A stretch of 64,000 nucleotides of DNA, from NCBI RefSeq assembly GCF_037975245.1, contig NC_092562.1, positions 17,561,521 to 17,625,520 on the forward strand. Direction: 5' to 3'. Every line of letters begins with the position of its first letter. Position 1 is the first letter of the stretch. Both the position numbers and the translations under genes were made by a program. Below, in pieces: positions 48,901 through 63,300 of this stretch. A model generated the notes under the pieces. It was given only the letters and a program-made list of their open reading frames with translations. It searched no databases and had not been told where the DNA came from. This DNA is from Apostichopus japonicus (taxonomy: Eukaryota > Echinodermata > Holothuroidea > Aspidochirotida > Stichopodidae).

Positions 48901-50439
48901 CCATACGGTGGCGCGATGGCTTGGCGCACTGTACGCGCCGATGATCGAGACTCTCTTTTGCATCCGTGGTTCGAACCCCGGGTGATGACGTCTTTTGCCG
49001 ATCTTTTACAGCAAGTGCCTACGCGGGGAGCTGTAAGTATTAGTCAAACCACCTAATATCTCAGTCCATACGGTGGCGCGATGGCTTGGCGCACTGTACG
49101 CGCCGATGATCGAGACTCTCTTTTGCATCCGTGGTTCGAACCCCGGGTGATGACGTCTTTTGCCGATCTTTTACAGCAAGTGCCTTCGCGGGGAGCTGTA
49201 AGTATTAGTCAAACCACCTAATATCTCAGTCCATACGGTGGCGCGATGGCTTGGCGCACTGTACGCGCCGATGATCGAGACTCTCTTTTGCATTCGTGGT
49301 TCGAACCCCGGGTGATGACGTCTTTTGCCGAACTTTAACAGCAAGTGCCTACGCGGGGAGCTGTAAGTATTAGTCAAACCACCTAATATCTCAGTCCATA
49401 CGGTGGCGCGATGGCTTGGCGCACTGTACGCGCCGATGATCGAGACTCTCTTTTGCATCCGTGGTTCGAACCCCGGGTGATGACGTCTTTTGCCGAACTT
49501 TTACAGCAAGTGCCTACGCGGGGAGCTGTAAGTATTAGTCAAACCACCTAATATCTCAGTCCATACGGTGGCGCGATGGCTTGGCGCACTGTACGCGCCG
49601 ATGATCGAGACTCTCTTTTGCATCCGTGGTTCGAACCCCGGGTGATGACGTCTTTTGCCGATCTTTTACAGCAAGTGCCTACGCGGGGAGCTGTAAGTAT
49701 TAGTCAAACCACCTAATATCTCAGTCCATACGGTGGCGCGATGGCTTGGCGCACTGTACGCGCCGATGATCGAGACTCTCTTTTGCATCCGTGGTTCGAA
49801 CCCCGGGTGATGACGTCTTTTGCCGAACTTTTACAGCAAGTGCCTAAACGGGGAGCTGTAAGTATTAGTCAAACCACCTAATATCTCAGTCCATACGGTG
49901 GCGCGATGGCTTGGAGCACTGTACGCGCCGATGATCGAGACTCTCTTTTGCATCCGTGGTTCGAACCCCGGGTGATGACGTCTTTTGCCGAACTTTTACA
50001 GCAAGTGCCTACGCGGGGAGCTGTAAGTATTAGTCAAACCACCTAATATCTCAGTCCATACGGTGGCGCGATGGCTTGGCGCACTGTACGCGCCGATGAT
50101 CGAGACTCTCTTTTGCATCCGTGGTTCGAACCCCGGGTGATGACGTCTTTTGCCGATCTTTTACAGCAAGTGCCTACGCGGGGAGCTGTAAGTATTAGTC
50201 AAACCACCTAATATCTCAGTCCATACGGTGGCGCGATGGCTTGGCGCACTGTACGCGCCGATGATCGAGACTCTCTTTTGCATCCGTGGTTCGAACCCCG
50301 GGTGATGACGTCTTTTGCCGATCTTTTACAGCAAGTGCCTTCGCGGGGAGCTGTAAGTATTAGTCAATCCACCTAATATCTCAGTCCATACGGTGGCGCG
50401 ATGGCTTGGCGCACTGTACGAGCTGATGATCGAGACTCT

Positions 50440-51190
50440 CTTTTGCATTCGTGGTTCGAAACCCCGGTGATGAAGTCTTTTGCCGAACTTTTACAGCAAG
50501 TGCCTAAACGGGGAGCTGTAAGTATTAGTGAATCCACCTAATATCGCAGTCCATACGGTGGCGCGATGGCTCCGCGCACTGGATGAGCTGATGATCGAGA
50601 CTCTCTTTTGCATCCGTGGTTCGAACCCCGGGTGATGACGTCTTTTGCCGATCTTTTACAGCAAGTGCCTACGCGGGGAGCTGTCAGTATTAGTCAAACC
50701 ACCTAATATCTCAGTCCATACGGTGGCGCGATGGCTTGGCGCACTGTACGCGCCGATGATCGAGACTCTCTTTTGCATCCGTGGTTCGAACCCCGGGTGA
50801 TGACGTCTTTTGCCGATCTTTTACAGCAAGTGCCTACGCGGGGAGCTGTAAGTATTAGTCAATCCACCTAATATCTCAGTCCATACGGTGGCGCGATGGC
50901 TTGGCGCACTGTACGAGCTGATGATCGAGACTCTCTTTTGCATTCGTGGTTCGAAACCCCGGTGATGAAGTCTTTTGCCGAACTTTTACAGCAAGTGCCT
51001 AAACGGGGAGCTGTAAGTATTAGTGAATCCACCTAATATCGCAGTCCATACGGTGGCGCGATGGCTCCGCGCACTGGATGAGCTGATGATCGAGACTCTC
51101 TTTTGCATCCGTGGTTCGAACCCCATGTGATGACGTCTTTTGCCGAACTTTTACAGCAAGTGCCTACGCGGGGAGCTGTAAGTATTAGTC
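50440..51190 (+). repeat. higher-order repeat pair in satellite B (3 units, 495 bp)
   Basis: The variant trio GAAACCCCGGTGATGAAGTC, GTGAATCCACC and CACTGGATGAGC occurs at about 50455-50590 and again 495 bp later (about 50950-51085). A related block with CACTGGACGAGCC follows at 55.57-56.04 kb. Confidence 0.75.
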
Positions 51191-54100
51191 AAACCACCTA
51201 CTATCTCAGTCCATACGGTAGCGCGATGGCTCCGCGCACTGGACGAGCCGATGATCGAGACTCTCTTTTGCATCCGTGGTTCGAACCCCGGGTGATGACG
51301 TCTTTTGCCGATCTTTTACAGCAAGTGCCTTCGCGGGGAGCTGTAAGTATTAGTCAAACCACCTAATATCTCAGTCCATACGGTGGCGCGATGGCTCGGC
51401 GCACTGTACGCGCCGATGATCGAGACTCTCTTTTGCATCCGTGGTTCGAACCCCGGGTGATGACGTCTTTTGCCGAACTTTTACAGCAAGTGCCTACGCG
51501 GGGAGCTGTAAGTATTAGTCAAACCACCTAATATCTCAGTCCATACAGTGGCGCGATGGCTCCGCGCACTGTACGCGCCGATGATCGAGACTCTCTTTTG
51601 CATAGGTGGTTCGAACCCCGGGTGATGACGTCTTTTGCCGATCTTTTACAGCAAGTGCCTACGCGGGGAGCTGTAAGTATTAGTCAAACCACCTAATATC
51701 TCAGTCCATACGGTGGCGCGATGGCTTGGCGCACTGTACGAGCCGATGATCGAGACTCTCTTTTGCATCCGTGGTTCGAACCCCGGGTGATGACGTCTTT
51801 TGCCGAACTTTTACAGCAAGTGCCTTCGCGGGGAGCTGTAAGTATTAGTCAAACCACCTAATATCTCAGTCCATACGGTGGCGCGATGGCTTGGCGCACT
51901 GTACGCGCCGATGATCGAGACTCTCTTTTGCATCCGTGGTTCGAAACCCGGGTGATGACGTCTTTTGCCGAACTTTTACAGCAAGTGCCTACGCGGGGAG
52001 CTGTAAGTATTAGTCAAACCACCTAATATCTCAGTCCATACGGTGGCGCGATGGCTTGGCGCACTGTACGCGCCGATGATCGAGACTCTCTTTTGCATCC
52101 GTGGTTCGAACCCCGGGTGATGACGTCTTTTGCCGATCTTTTACAGCAAGTGCCTACGCGGGGAGCTGTAAGTATTAGTCAAACCACCTAATATCTCAGT
52201 CCATACGGTGGCGCGATGGCTTGGCGCACTGTACGCGCCGATGATCGAGACTCTCTTTTGCATCCGTGGTTCGAACCCCGGGTGATGACGTCTTTTGCCG
52301 ATCTTTTACAGCAAGTGCCTTCGCGGGGAGCTGTAAGTATTAGTCAAACCACCTAATATCTCAGTCCATACGGTGGCGCGATGGCTTGGCGCACTGTACG
52401 CGCCGATGATCGAGACTCTCTTTTGCATCCGTGGTTCGAACCCCGGGTGATGACGTCTTTTGCCGAACTTTTACAGCAAGTGCCTACGCGGGGAGCTGTA
52501 AGTATTAGTCAAACCACCTAATATCTCAGTCCATACGGTGGCGCGATGGCTTGGCGCACTGTACGCGCCGATGATCGAGACTCTCTTTTGCATCCGTGGT
52601 TCGAACCCCGGGTGATGACGTCTTTTGCCGATCTTTTACAGCAAGTGCCTACGCGGGGAGCTGTAAGTATTAGTCAAACCACCTAATATCTCAGTCCATA
52701 CGGTGGCGCGATGGCTTGGCGCACTGTACGAGCCGATGATCGAGACTCTCTTTTGCATCCGTGGTTCGAACCCCGGGTGATGACGTCTTTTGCCGAACTT
52801 TTACAGCAAGTGCCTAAACGGGGAGCTGTAAGTATTAGTCAAACCACCTAATATCTCAGTCCATACGGTGGCGCGATGGCTTGGCGCACTGTACGCGCCG
52901 ATGATCGAGACTCTCTTTTGCATCCGTGGTTCGAACCCCGGGTGATGAAGTCTTTTGCCGAACTTTTACAGCAAGTGCCTACGCGGGGAGCTGTAAGTAT
53001 TAGTCAAACCACCTAATATCTCAGTCCATACGGTGGCGCGATGGCTTGGCGCACTGTACGCGCCGATGATCGAGACTCTCTTTTGCATCCGTGGTTCGAA
53101 CCCCGGGTGATGACGTCTTTTGCCGATCTTTTACAGCAAGTGCCTACGCGGGGAGCTGTAAGTATTAGTCAAACCACCTAATATCTCAGTCCATACGGTG
53201 GCGCGATGGCTTGGCGCACTGTACGCGCCGATGATCGAGACTCTCTTTTGCATCCGTGGTTCGAACCCCGGGTGATGACGTCTTTTGCCGAACCTTTACA
53301 GCAAGTGCCTACGCGGGGAGCTGTAAGTATTAGTCAAACCACCTAATATCTCAGTCCATACGGTGGCGCGATGGCTTGGCGCACTGTACGCGCCGATGAT
53401 CGAGACTCTCTTTTGCATCCGTGGTTCGAACCCCGGGTGATGACGTCTTTTGCCGATCTTTTACAGCAAGTGCCTACGCGGGGAGCTGTAAGTATTAGTC
53501 AAACCACCTAATATCTCAGTCCATACGGTGGCGCGATGGCTTGGCGCACTGTACGCGCCGATGATCGAGACTCTCTTTTGCATCCGTGGTTCGAACCCCG
53601 GGTGATGACGTCTTTTGCCGAACTTTTACAGCAAGTGCCTACGCGGGGAGCTGTAAGTATTAGTCAAACCACCTAATATCTCAGTCCATACGGTGGCGCG
53701 ATGGCTCCGCGCACTGTACGCGCCAATGATCGAGACTCTCTTTTGCATCCGTGGTTCGAACCCCGGGTGATGACGTCTTTTGCCGATCTTTTACAGCAAG
53801 TGCCTTCGCGGGGAGCTGTAAGTATTAGTCAAACCACCTAATATCTCAGTCCATACAGTGGCGCGATGGCTTGGCGCACTGTACGCGCCGATGATCGAGA
53901 CTCTCTTTTGCATCCGTGGTTCGAACCCCGGGTGATGACGTCTTTTGCCGAACTTTTACAGCAAGTGCCTACGCGGGTAGCTGTAAGTATTAGTCAAACC
54001 ACCTAATATCTCAGTCCATACGGTGGCGCGATGGCTTGGCGCACTGTACGCGCCGATGATCGAGACTCTCTTTTGCATCCGTGGTTCGAACCCCGGGTGA

Positions 54101-57100
54101 TGACGTCTTTTGCCGATCTTTTACAGCAAGTGCCTACGCGGGGAGCTGTAAGTATTAGTCAAACCACCTAATATCTCAGTCCATACGGTGGCGCGATGGC
54201 TTGGCACACTGTACGCGCCGATGATCGAGACTCTCCTTTGCATCCGTGGTTCGAACCCCGGGTGATGACGTCTTTTGCCGAACTTTTACAGCAAGTGCCT
54301 ACGCGGGGAGCTGTCAGTATTAGTCAAACCACCTAATATCTCAGTCCATACGGTGGCGCGATGGCTTGGCGCACTGTACGCGCCGATGATCGAGACTCTC
54401 TTTTGCATCCGTGGTTCGAACCCCGGGTGATAACGTCTTTTGCCGATCTTTTACAGCAAGTGCCTACGCGGGGAGCTGTAAGTATTAGTCAAACCACCTA
54501 ATATCTCAGTCCATACGGTGGCGCGATGGCTTGGCGCACTGTACGAGCCGATGATCGAGACTCTCTTTTGCATCCGTGGTTCGAACCCCGGGTGATGACG
54601 TCTTTTGCCGAACTTTTACAGCAAGTGCCTTCACGGGGAGCTGTAAGTATTAGTCAAACCACCTAATATCTCAGTCCATACGGTGGCGCGATGGCTTGGC
54701 GCACTGTACGCGCCGATGATCGAGACTCTCTTTTGCATCCGTGGTTCGAACCCCGGGTGATGACGTCTTTTGCCGATCTTTTACAGCAAGTGCCTACGCG
54801 GGGAGCTGTAAGTATTAGTCAAACCACCTAATATCTCAGTCCATACGGTGGCGCGATGGCTTGGCGCACTGTACGCGCCGATGATCGAGACTCTCTTTTG
54901 CATTCGTGGTTCGAACCCCGGGTGATGACGTCTTTTGCCGATCTTTTACAGCAAGTGCCTACGCGGGGAGCTGTAAGTATTAGTCAAACCACCTAATATC
55001 TCAGTCCATACGGTGGCGCGATGGCTTGGCGCACTGTACGCGCCGATGATCGAGACTCTCTTTTGCATCCGTGGTTCGAACCCCGGGTGATGACGTCTTT
55101 TGCCGAACTTTTACAGCAAGTGCCTACGCGGGGAGCTGTAAGTATTAGTCAAACCACCTAATATCTCAGTCCATACGGTGGCGCGATGGCTTGGCGCACT
55201 GTACGCGCCGATGATCGAGACTCTCTTTTGCATCCGTGGTTCGAACCCCGGGTGATGACGTCTTTTGCCGATCTTTTACAGCAAGTGCCTACGCGGGGAG
55301 CTGTAAGTATTAGTCAAACCACCTAATATCTCAGTCCATACGGTGGCGCGATGGCTTGGCGCACTGTACGCGCCGATGATCGAGACTCTCTTTTGCATCC
55401 GTGGTTCGAACCCCGGGTGATGACGTCTTTTGCCGATCTTTTACAGCAAGTGCCTACGCGGGGAGCTGTAAGTATTAGTCAATCCACCTAATATCTCAGT
55501 CCATACGGTGGCGCGATGGCTTGGCGCACTGTACGAGCTGATGATCGAGACTCTCTTTTGCATTCGTGGTTCGAACCCCGGTGATGAAGTCTTTTGCCGA
55601 ACTTTTACAGCAAGTGCCTTCGCGGGGAGCTGTAAGTATTAGTGAATCCACCTAATATCGCAGTCCATACGGTGGCGCGATGGCTCCGCGCACTGGACGA
55701 GCCGATGATCGAGACTCTCTTTTGCATCCGTGGTTCGAACCCCATGTGATGACGTCTTTTGCCGAACTTTTACAGCAAGTGCCTACGCGGGGAGCTGTAA
55801 GTATTAGTCAAACCACCTAATATCTCAGTCCATACGGTGGCGCGATGGCTCCGCGCACTGGACGAGCCGATGATCGAGACTCTCTTTTGCATCCGTGGTT
55901 CGAACCCCGGGTGATGACGTCTTTTGCCGATCTTTTACAGCAAGTGCCTTCGCGGGGAGCTGTAAGTATTAGTCAAACCACCTAATATCTCAGTCCATAC
56001 GGTGGCGCGATGGCTCCGCGCACTGGACGAGCCGATGATCGAGACTCTCTTTTGCATCCGTGGTTCGAACCCCGGGTGATGACGTCTTTTGCCGATCTTT
56101 TACAGCAAGTGCCTTCGCGGGGAGCTGTAAGTATTAGTCAAACCACCTAATATCTCAGTCCATACAGTGGCGCGATGGCTTGGCGCATTGTACGCGCCGA
56201 TGATCGAGACTCTCTTTTGCATCCGTGGTTCGAACCCCGGGTGATGACGTCTTTTGCCGAACTTTTACAGCAAGTGCCTACGCGGGTAGCTGTAAGTATT
56301 AGTCAAACCACCTAATATCTCAGTCCATACGGTGGCGCGATGGCTTGGCGCACTGTACGCGCCGATGATCGAGACTCTCTTTTGCATCCGTGGTTCGAAC
56401 CCCGGGTGATGACGTCTTTTGCCGATCTTTTACAGCAAGTGCCTACGCGGGGAGCTGTAAGTATTAGTCAATCCACCTAATATCTCAGTCCATACGGTGG
56501 CGCGATGGCTTGGCGCACTGTACGCGCCGATGATCGAGACTCTCTTTTGCATCCGTGGTTCGAACCCCGGGTGATGACGTCTTTTGCCGATCTTTTACAG
56601 CAAGTGCCTACGCGGGGAGCTGTAAGTATTAGTCAAACCACCTAATACCTCAGTCCATACGGTGGCGCGATGGCTTGGCGCACTGTACGCGCCGATGATC
56701 GAGACTCTCTTTTGCATCCGTGGTTCGAACCCCGGGTGATGACGTCTTTTGCCGATCTTTTACAGCAAGTGCCTTCGCGGGGAGCTGTAAGTATTAGTCA
56801 AACCACCTAATATCTCAGTCCATACGGTGGCGCGATGGCTTGGCGCACTGTACGCGCCGATGATCGAGACTCTCTTTTGCATCCGTGGTTCGAACCCCGG
56901 GTGATGACGTCTTTTGCCGAACTTTTACAGCAAGTGCCTACGCGGGGAGCTGTAAGTATTAGTCAAACCACCTAATATCTCAGTCCATACGGTGGCGCGA
57001 TGGCTTGACGCACTGTACGCGCCGATGATCGAGACTCTCTTTTGCATCCGTGGTTCGAACCCCGGGTGATGACGTCTTTTGCCGATCTTTTACAGCAAGT

Positions 57101-57599
57101 GCCTACGCGGGGAGCTGTAAGTATTAGTCAAACCACCTAATATCTCAGTCCATACGGTGGCGCGATGGCTTGGCGCACTGTACGAGCCGATGATCGAGAC
57201 TCTCTTTTGCATCCGTGGTTCGAACCCCGGGTGATGACGTCTTTTGCCGAACTTTTACAGCAAGTGCCTTCACGGGGAGCTGTAAGTATTAGTCAAACCA
57301 CCTAATATCTCAGTCCATACGGTGGCGCGATGGCTTGGCGCACTGTACGCGCCGATGATCGAGACTCTCTTTTGCATCCGTGGTTCGAACCCCGGGTGAT
57401 GACGTCTTTTGCCGAACTTTTACAGCAAGTGCCTACGCGGGGAGCTGTAAGTATTAGTCAAACCACCTAATATCTCAGTCCATACGGTGGCGCGATGGCT
57501 TGGCGCACTGTACGCGCCGATGATCGAGACTCTCTTTTGCATCCGTGGTTCGAACCCCGGGTGATGACGTCTTTTGCCGATCTTTTACAGCAAGTGCCT

Positions 57600-60345
57600 A
57601 CGCGGGGAGCTGTAAGTATTAGTCAAACCACCTAATATCTCAGTCCATACGGTGGCGCGATGGCTTGGCGCACTGTACGCGCCGATGATCGAGACTCTCT
57701 TTTGCATCCGTGGTTCGAACCCCGGGTGATGACGTCTTTTGCCGATCTTTTACAGCAAGTGCCTTCGCGGGGAGCTGTAAGTATTAGTCAAACCACCTAA
57801 TATCTCAGTCCATACGGTGGCGCGATGGCTTGGCGCACTGTACGCGCCGATGATCGAGACTCTCTTTTGCATCCGTGGTTCGAACCCCGGGTGATGACGT
57901 CTTTTGCCGAACCTTTACAGCAAGTGCCTACGCGGGGAGCTGTAAGTATTAGTCAAACCACCTAATATCTCAGTCCATACGGTGGCGCGATGGATTGGCG
58001 CACTGTACGCGCTGATGATCGAGACTCTCTTTTGCATCCGTGGTTCGAACCCCGGGTGATGACGTCTTTTGCCGATCTTTTACAGCAAGTGCCTACGCGG
58101 GGAGCTGTAAGTATTAGTCAAACCACCTAATATCTCAGTCCATACGGTGGCGCGATGGCTTGGCGCACTGTACGCGCCGATGATCGAGACTCTCTTTTGC
58201 ATCCGTGGTTCGAACCCCGGGTGATGACGTCTTTTGCCGAACTTTTACAGCAAGTGCCTACGCGGGGAGCTGTAAGTATTAGTCAAACCACCTAATATCT
58301 CAGTCCATACGGTGGCGCGATGGCTTGGCGCACTGTACGCGCCGATGATCGAGACTCTCTTTTGCATCCGTGGTTCGAACCCCGGGTGATGACGTCTTTT
58401 GCCGATCTTTTACAGCAAGTGCCTTCGCGGGGAGCTGTAAGTATTAGTCAAACCACCTAATATCTCAGTCCATACGGTGGCGCGATGGCTTGGCGCACTG
58501 TACGCGCCGATGATCGAGACTCTCTTTTGCATCCGTGGTTCGAACCCCGGGTGATGACGTCTTTTGCCGAACTTTTACAGCAAGTGCCTACGCGGGTAGC
58601 TGTAAGTATTAGTCAAACCACCTAATATCTCAGTACATACGGTGGCGCGATGGCTTGGCGCACTGTACGCGCCGATGATCGAGACTCTCTTTTGCATCCG
58701 TGGTTCGAACCCCGGGTGATGACGTCTTTTGCCGATCTTTTACAGCAAGTGCCTACACGGGGAGCTGTAAGTATTAGTTAATCCACCTAATATCGCAGTC
58801 CATACGGTGGTGCGATTGCTCCGCGCACTGTACGAGCTGATGATCGAGACTCTCTTTTGCATCCGTGGTTCGAACCCCGGGTGATGACGTCTTTTGCCGA
58901 ACTTTTACAGCAAGTGCCTACGCGGGGAGCTGTAAGTATTAGTCAAACCACCTAATATCTCAGTCCATACGGTGGCGCGATGGCTTGGCGCACTGTACGC
59001 GCCGATGATCGAGACTCTCTTTTGCATCCGTGGTTCGAACCCCGGGTGATGACGTCTTTTGCCGATCTTTTACAGCAAGTGCCTACGCGGGGAGCTGTAA
59101 GTATTAGTCAAACCACCTAATATCTCAGTCCATACGGTGGCGCGATGGCTTGGCGCACTGTACGCGCCGATGATCGAGACTCTCTTTTGCATCCGTGGTT
59201 CGAACCCCGGGTGATGACGTCTTTTGCCGATCTTTTACAGCAAGTGCCTTCGCGGGGAGCTGTAAGTATTAGTCAAACCACCTAATATCTCAGTCCATAC
59301 GGTGGCGCGATGGCTTGGCGCACTGTACGCGCCGATGATCGAGACTCTCTTTTGCATCCGTGGTTCGAACCCCGGGTGATGACGTCTTTTGCCGAACCTT
59401 TACAGCAAGTGCCTACGCGGGGAGCTGTAAGTATTAGTCAAACCACCTAATATCTCAGTCCATACGGTGGCGCGATGGATTGGCGCACTGTACGCGCTGA
59501 TGATCGAGACTCTCTTTTGCATCCGTGGTTCGAACCCCGGGTGATGACGTCTTTTGCCGATCTTTTACAGCAAGTGCCTACGCGGGGAGCTGTAAGTATT
59601 AGTCAAACCACCTAATATCTCAGTCCATACGGTGGCGCGATGGCTTGGCGCACTGTACGCGCCGATGATCGAGACTCTCTTTTGCATCCGTGGTTCGAAC
59701 CCCGGGTGATGACGTCTTTTGCCGAACTTTTACAGCAAGTGCCTACGCGGGGAGCTGTAAGTATTAGTCAAACCACCTAATATCTCAGTCCATACGGTGG
59801 CGCGATGGCTTGGCGCACTGTACGCGCCGATGATCGAGACTCTCTTTTGCATCCGTGGTTCGAACCCCGGGTGATGACGTCTTTTGCCGATCTTTTACAG
59901 CAAGTGCCTTCGCGGGGAGCTGTAAGTATTAGTCAAACCACCTAATATCTCAGTCCATACGGTGGCGCGATGGCTTGGCGCACTGTACGCGCCGATGATC
60001 GAGACTCTCTTTTGCATCCGTGGTTCGAACCCCGGGTGATGACGTCTTTTGCCGAACTTTTACAGCAAGTGCCTACGCGGGTAGCTGTAAGTATTAGTCA
60101 AACCACCTAATATCTCAGTACATACGGTGGCGCGATGGCTTGGCGCACTGTACGCGCCGATGATCGAGACTCTCTTTTGCATCCGTGGTTCGAACCCCGG
60201 GTGATGACGTCTTTTGCCGATCTTTTACAGCAAGTGCCTACACGGGGAGCTGTAAGTATTAGTTAATCCACCTAATATCGCAGTCCATACGGTGGTGCGA
60301 TTGCTCCGCGCACTGTACGAGCTGATGATCGAGACTCTCTTTTGC
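57600..60345 (+). repeat. higher-order repeat pair in satellite B (9 units, 1485 bp)
   Basis: Rare variants recur in the same order at an offset of exactly 1485 bp (9 x 165): AACCTTTACAG (57911, 59396), GGATTGGCGCAC with CGCGCTGATG (about 57990, 59477), GGGTAGCTG (about 58585, 60070), CAGTACATACGG (58631, 60116) and GGTGCGATTGCTCC (about 58807, 60292). The 57.6-58.86 kb block is therefore a recent copy of 59.08-60.35 kb, or the reverse. Confidence 0.8.
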
Positions 60346-63300
60346 ATTCGTGGTTCGAACCCCGGTGATGACGTCTTTTGCCGATCATTTACAGCAAGTG
60401 CCTACACGGGGAGCTGTAAGTATTAGTTAATCCACCTAATATCGCAGTCCATACGGTGGTGCGATTGCTCCGCGCACTGTACGAGCTGATGATCGAGACT
60501 CTCTTTTGCAGTCGTGGTTCGAACCCCGGTGATGACGTCTTTTGCCGATCTTTTACAGCAAGTGCCTACACGGGGAGCTGTAAGTATTAGTTAATCCACC
60601 TAATATCGCAGTCCATACGGTGGCGCGATGGCTCCGCGCACTGTACGAGCTGATGATCGAGACTCTCTTTTGCATTCGTGGTTCGAACCCCGGTGATGAC
60701 GTCTTTTGCCGATCTTTTACAGCAAGTGCCTACACGGGGAGCTGTAAGTATTAGTTAATCCACCTAATATCGCAGTCCATACGGTGGCGCGATGGCTCCG
60801 CGCACTGTACGAGCTGATGATCGAGACTCTCTTTTGCATCCGTGGTTCGAACCCCGGTGATGACGTCTTTTTACGAACTTTTACAGCTTGGGCCTACATA
60901 GGGAGCTGTAAGTATTAGTAAATCCACCTAATATCTCAGTCCATACGGTGGCGCGATGGCTCCGCGCACTGTACGAGCTGATGATCGAGACTCTCCTTTA
61001 CATCCGTGGTTCGAACCCCGGGTGATGACGTCTTTTGCCGAACTTTTACAGCAAGTGCCTACGCGGGGAGCTGTAAGTATTAGTCAAACCACCTAATATC
61101 TCAGTCCATACAGTGGCGCGATGGCTCCGCGCACTGTACGCGCCGATGATCGAGACTCTCTTTTGCATCCGTGGTTCGAACCCCGGGTGATGACGTCTTT
61201 TGCCGAACTTTTACAGCAAGTGCCTACGCGGGAAGCTGTAAGTATTAGTCAAACCACCTAATATCTCAGTCCATACGGTGGCGCGATGGCTCCGCGCACT
61301 GTACGCGCTGATGATCGAGACTCTCTTTTGCATCCGTGGTTCGAACCCCGGGTGATGACGTCTTTTGCCGATCTTTTACAGCAAGTGCCTACTCGGGGAG
61401 CTGTAAGTATTAGTCAATCCACCTAATATCTCAGTCCATACAGTGGCGCGATGGCTTGGCGCACTGTACGAGCTGATGATCGAGACTCTCTTTTGCATCC
61501 GTGGTTCGAACCCCGGGTGATGACGTCTTTTGCCGATCTTTTACAGAAGTGCCTACACGGGGAGCTGTAAGTATTAGTTAATCCACCTAATATCTCAGTC
61601 CATACAGTGGTGCGATGGCTTAACGCACTGTATGAGCTGAAGATCGAGACTCTCTTTTGCATCCGTGGTTCGAACCCCGGGTGATGACGTCTTTTACAGC
61701 AAGTGCCTACACGGGGAGCTGTAAGTATTAGTTAATCCACCTAATATCTCAGTCCATACAGTGGCGCGATGGCTTGGCGCACTGTACGAGCTGATGATCG
61801 AGATTCTCTTTTGCATCCGTGGTTCGAACCCCGGGTGATGACGTCTTTTGCCGATCTTTTACAGCAAGTGCCTACGCGGGGAGCTGTAAGTATTAGTTAA
61901 TCCACCTAATATCTCAGTCCATACAGTGGCGCGATGGCTTGGCGCACTGTACGAGCTGATGATCGAGACTCTCTTTTGCATCCGTGGTTCGAACCCCGGG
62001 TGATGACACCGATCTTTTACAGCAAGTGCCTACACGGGGAGCTGTAAGTATTAGTTAATCCACCTAATATCTCAGTCCATACAGTGGCGCGATGGCTTGG
62101 CGCACTGTACGAGCTGATGATCGAGACTCTCTTTTGCATCCGTGGTTCGAACCCCGGGTGATGACGTCTTTTACAGCAAGTGCCTACACGGGGAGCTGTA
62201 AGTATTAGTTAATCCACCTAATACCTCAGTCCATACAGTGGCGCGATGGCTTGGCGCACTGTACGAGCGGATGATCGAGACTCTCTTTTGCATCCGTGGT
62301 TCGAACCCCGGGTGATGACGTCTTTTGCCGATCTTTTACAGCAAGTGCCTACACGGGGAGCTGTAAGTATTAGTTAATCCACCTAATATCTCAGTCCATA
62401 CAGTGGCGCGATGGCTTGGCGCACTGTACGAGCTGATGATCGAGACTCTCTTTTGCATCCGTGGTTCGAACCCCGGGTGATGACGTCTTTTGCCGATCTT
62501 TTACAGCAAGTGCCTACACGGGGACCAGTAAGTATTAGTTAATCCACCTAATATCTCAGTCCATACAGTGGCGCGATGGCTTGGCGCACTGTACGAGCTG
62601 ATGATCGAGACTCTCTTTTGCATCCGTGGTTCGAACCCCGGGTGATGACGTCTTTTACAGCAAGTGCCTACACGGGGAGCTGTAAGTATTAGTTAATCCA
62701 CCTAATATCTCAGTCCATACAGTGGCGCGATGGCTTGGCGCACTGTACGAGCGGATGATCGAGACTCTCTTTTGCATCCGTGGTTCGAACCCCGGGTGAT
62801 GACGTCTTTTACAGCAAATGCCTACACGGGGAGCTGTAAGTATAAGTTAATCCACCTAATATCTCAGTCCATACAGTGGCGCGATGGCTTGGCGCACTGT
62901 ACGAGCTGATGATCGAGACTCTCTTTTGCATCCGTGGTTCGAACCCCGGGTGATGACGTCTTTTGCCGATCTTTTACAGCAAGTGCCTACACGGGGAGCT
63001 GTAAGTATTAGTTAATCCACCTAATATCTCAGTCCATACAGTGGCGCGATGGCTTGGCGCACTGTACGAGCTGATGATCGAGACTCTCTTTTGCATCCGT
63101 GGTTCGAACCCCGGGTGATGACGTCTTTTACAGCAAGTGCCTACACGGGGAGCTGTAAGTATTAGTTAATCCACCTAATATCTCAGTCCATACAGTGGCG
63201 CGATGGCTTGGCGCACTGTACGAGCTGATGATCGAGACTCTCTTTTGCATGTGTTGTTCGAACCCCGGGTGATGACGTCTTTTGCCGATCTTTTACAGCA

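Noticed and set aside
49171-49458. 95-codon minus-strand open frame (and similar ones at 51103 and 61423)
   Set aside because: It is satellite sequence read in phase because 165 is divisible by 3. It exists only where one variant base removes the per-unit stop.
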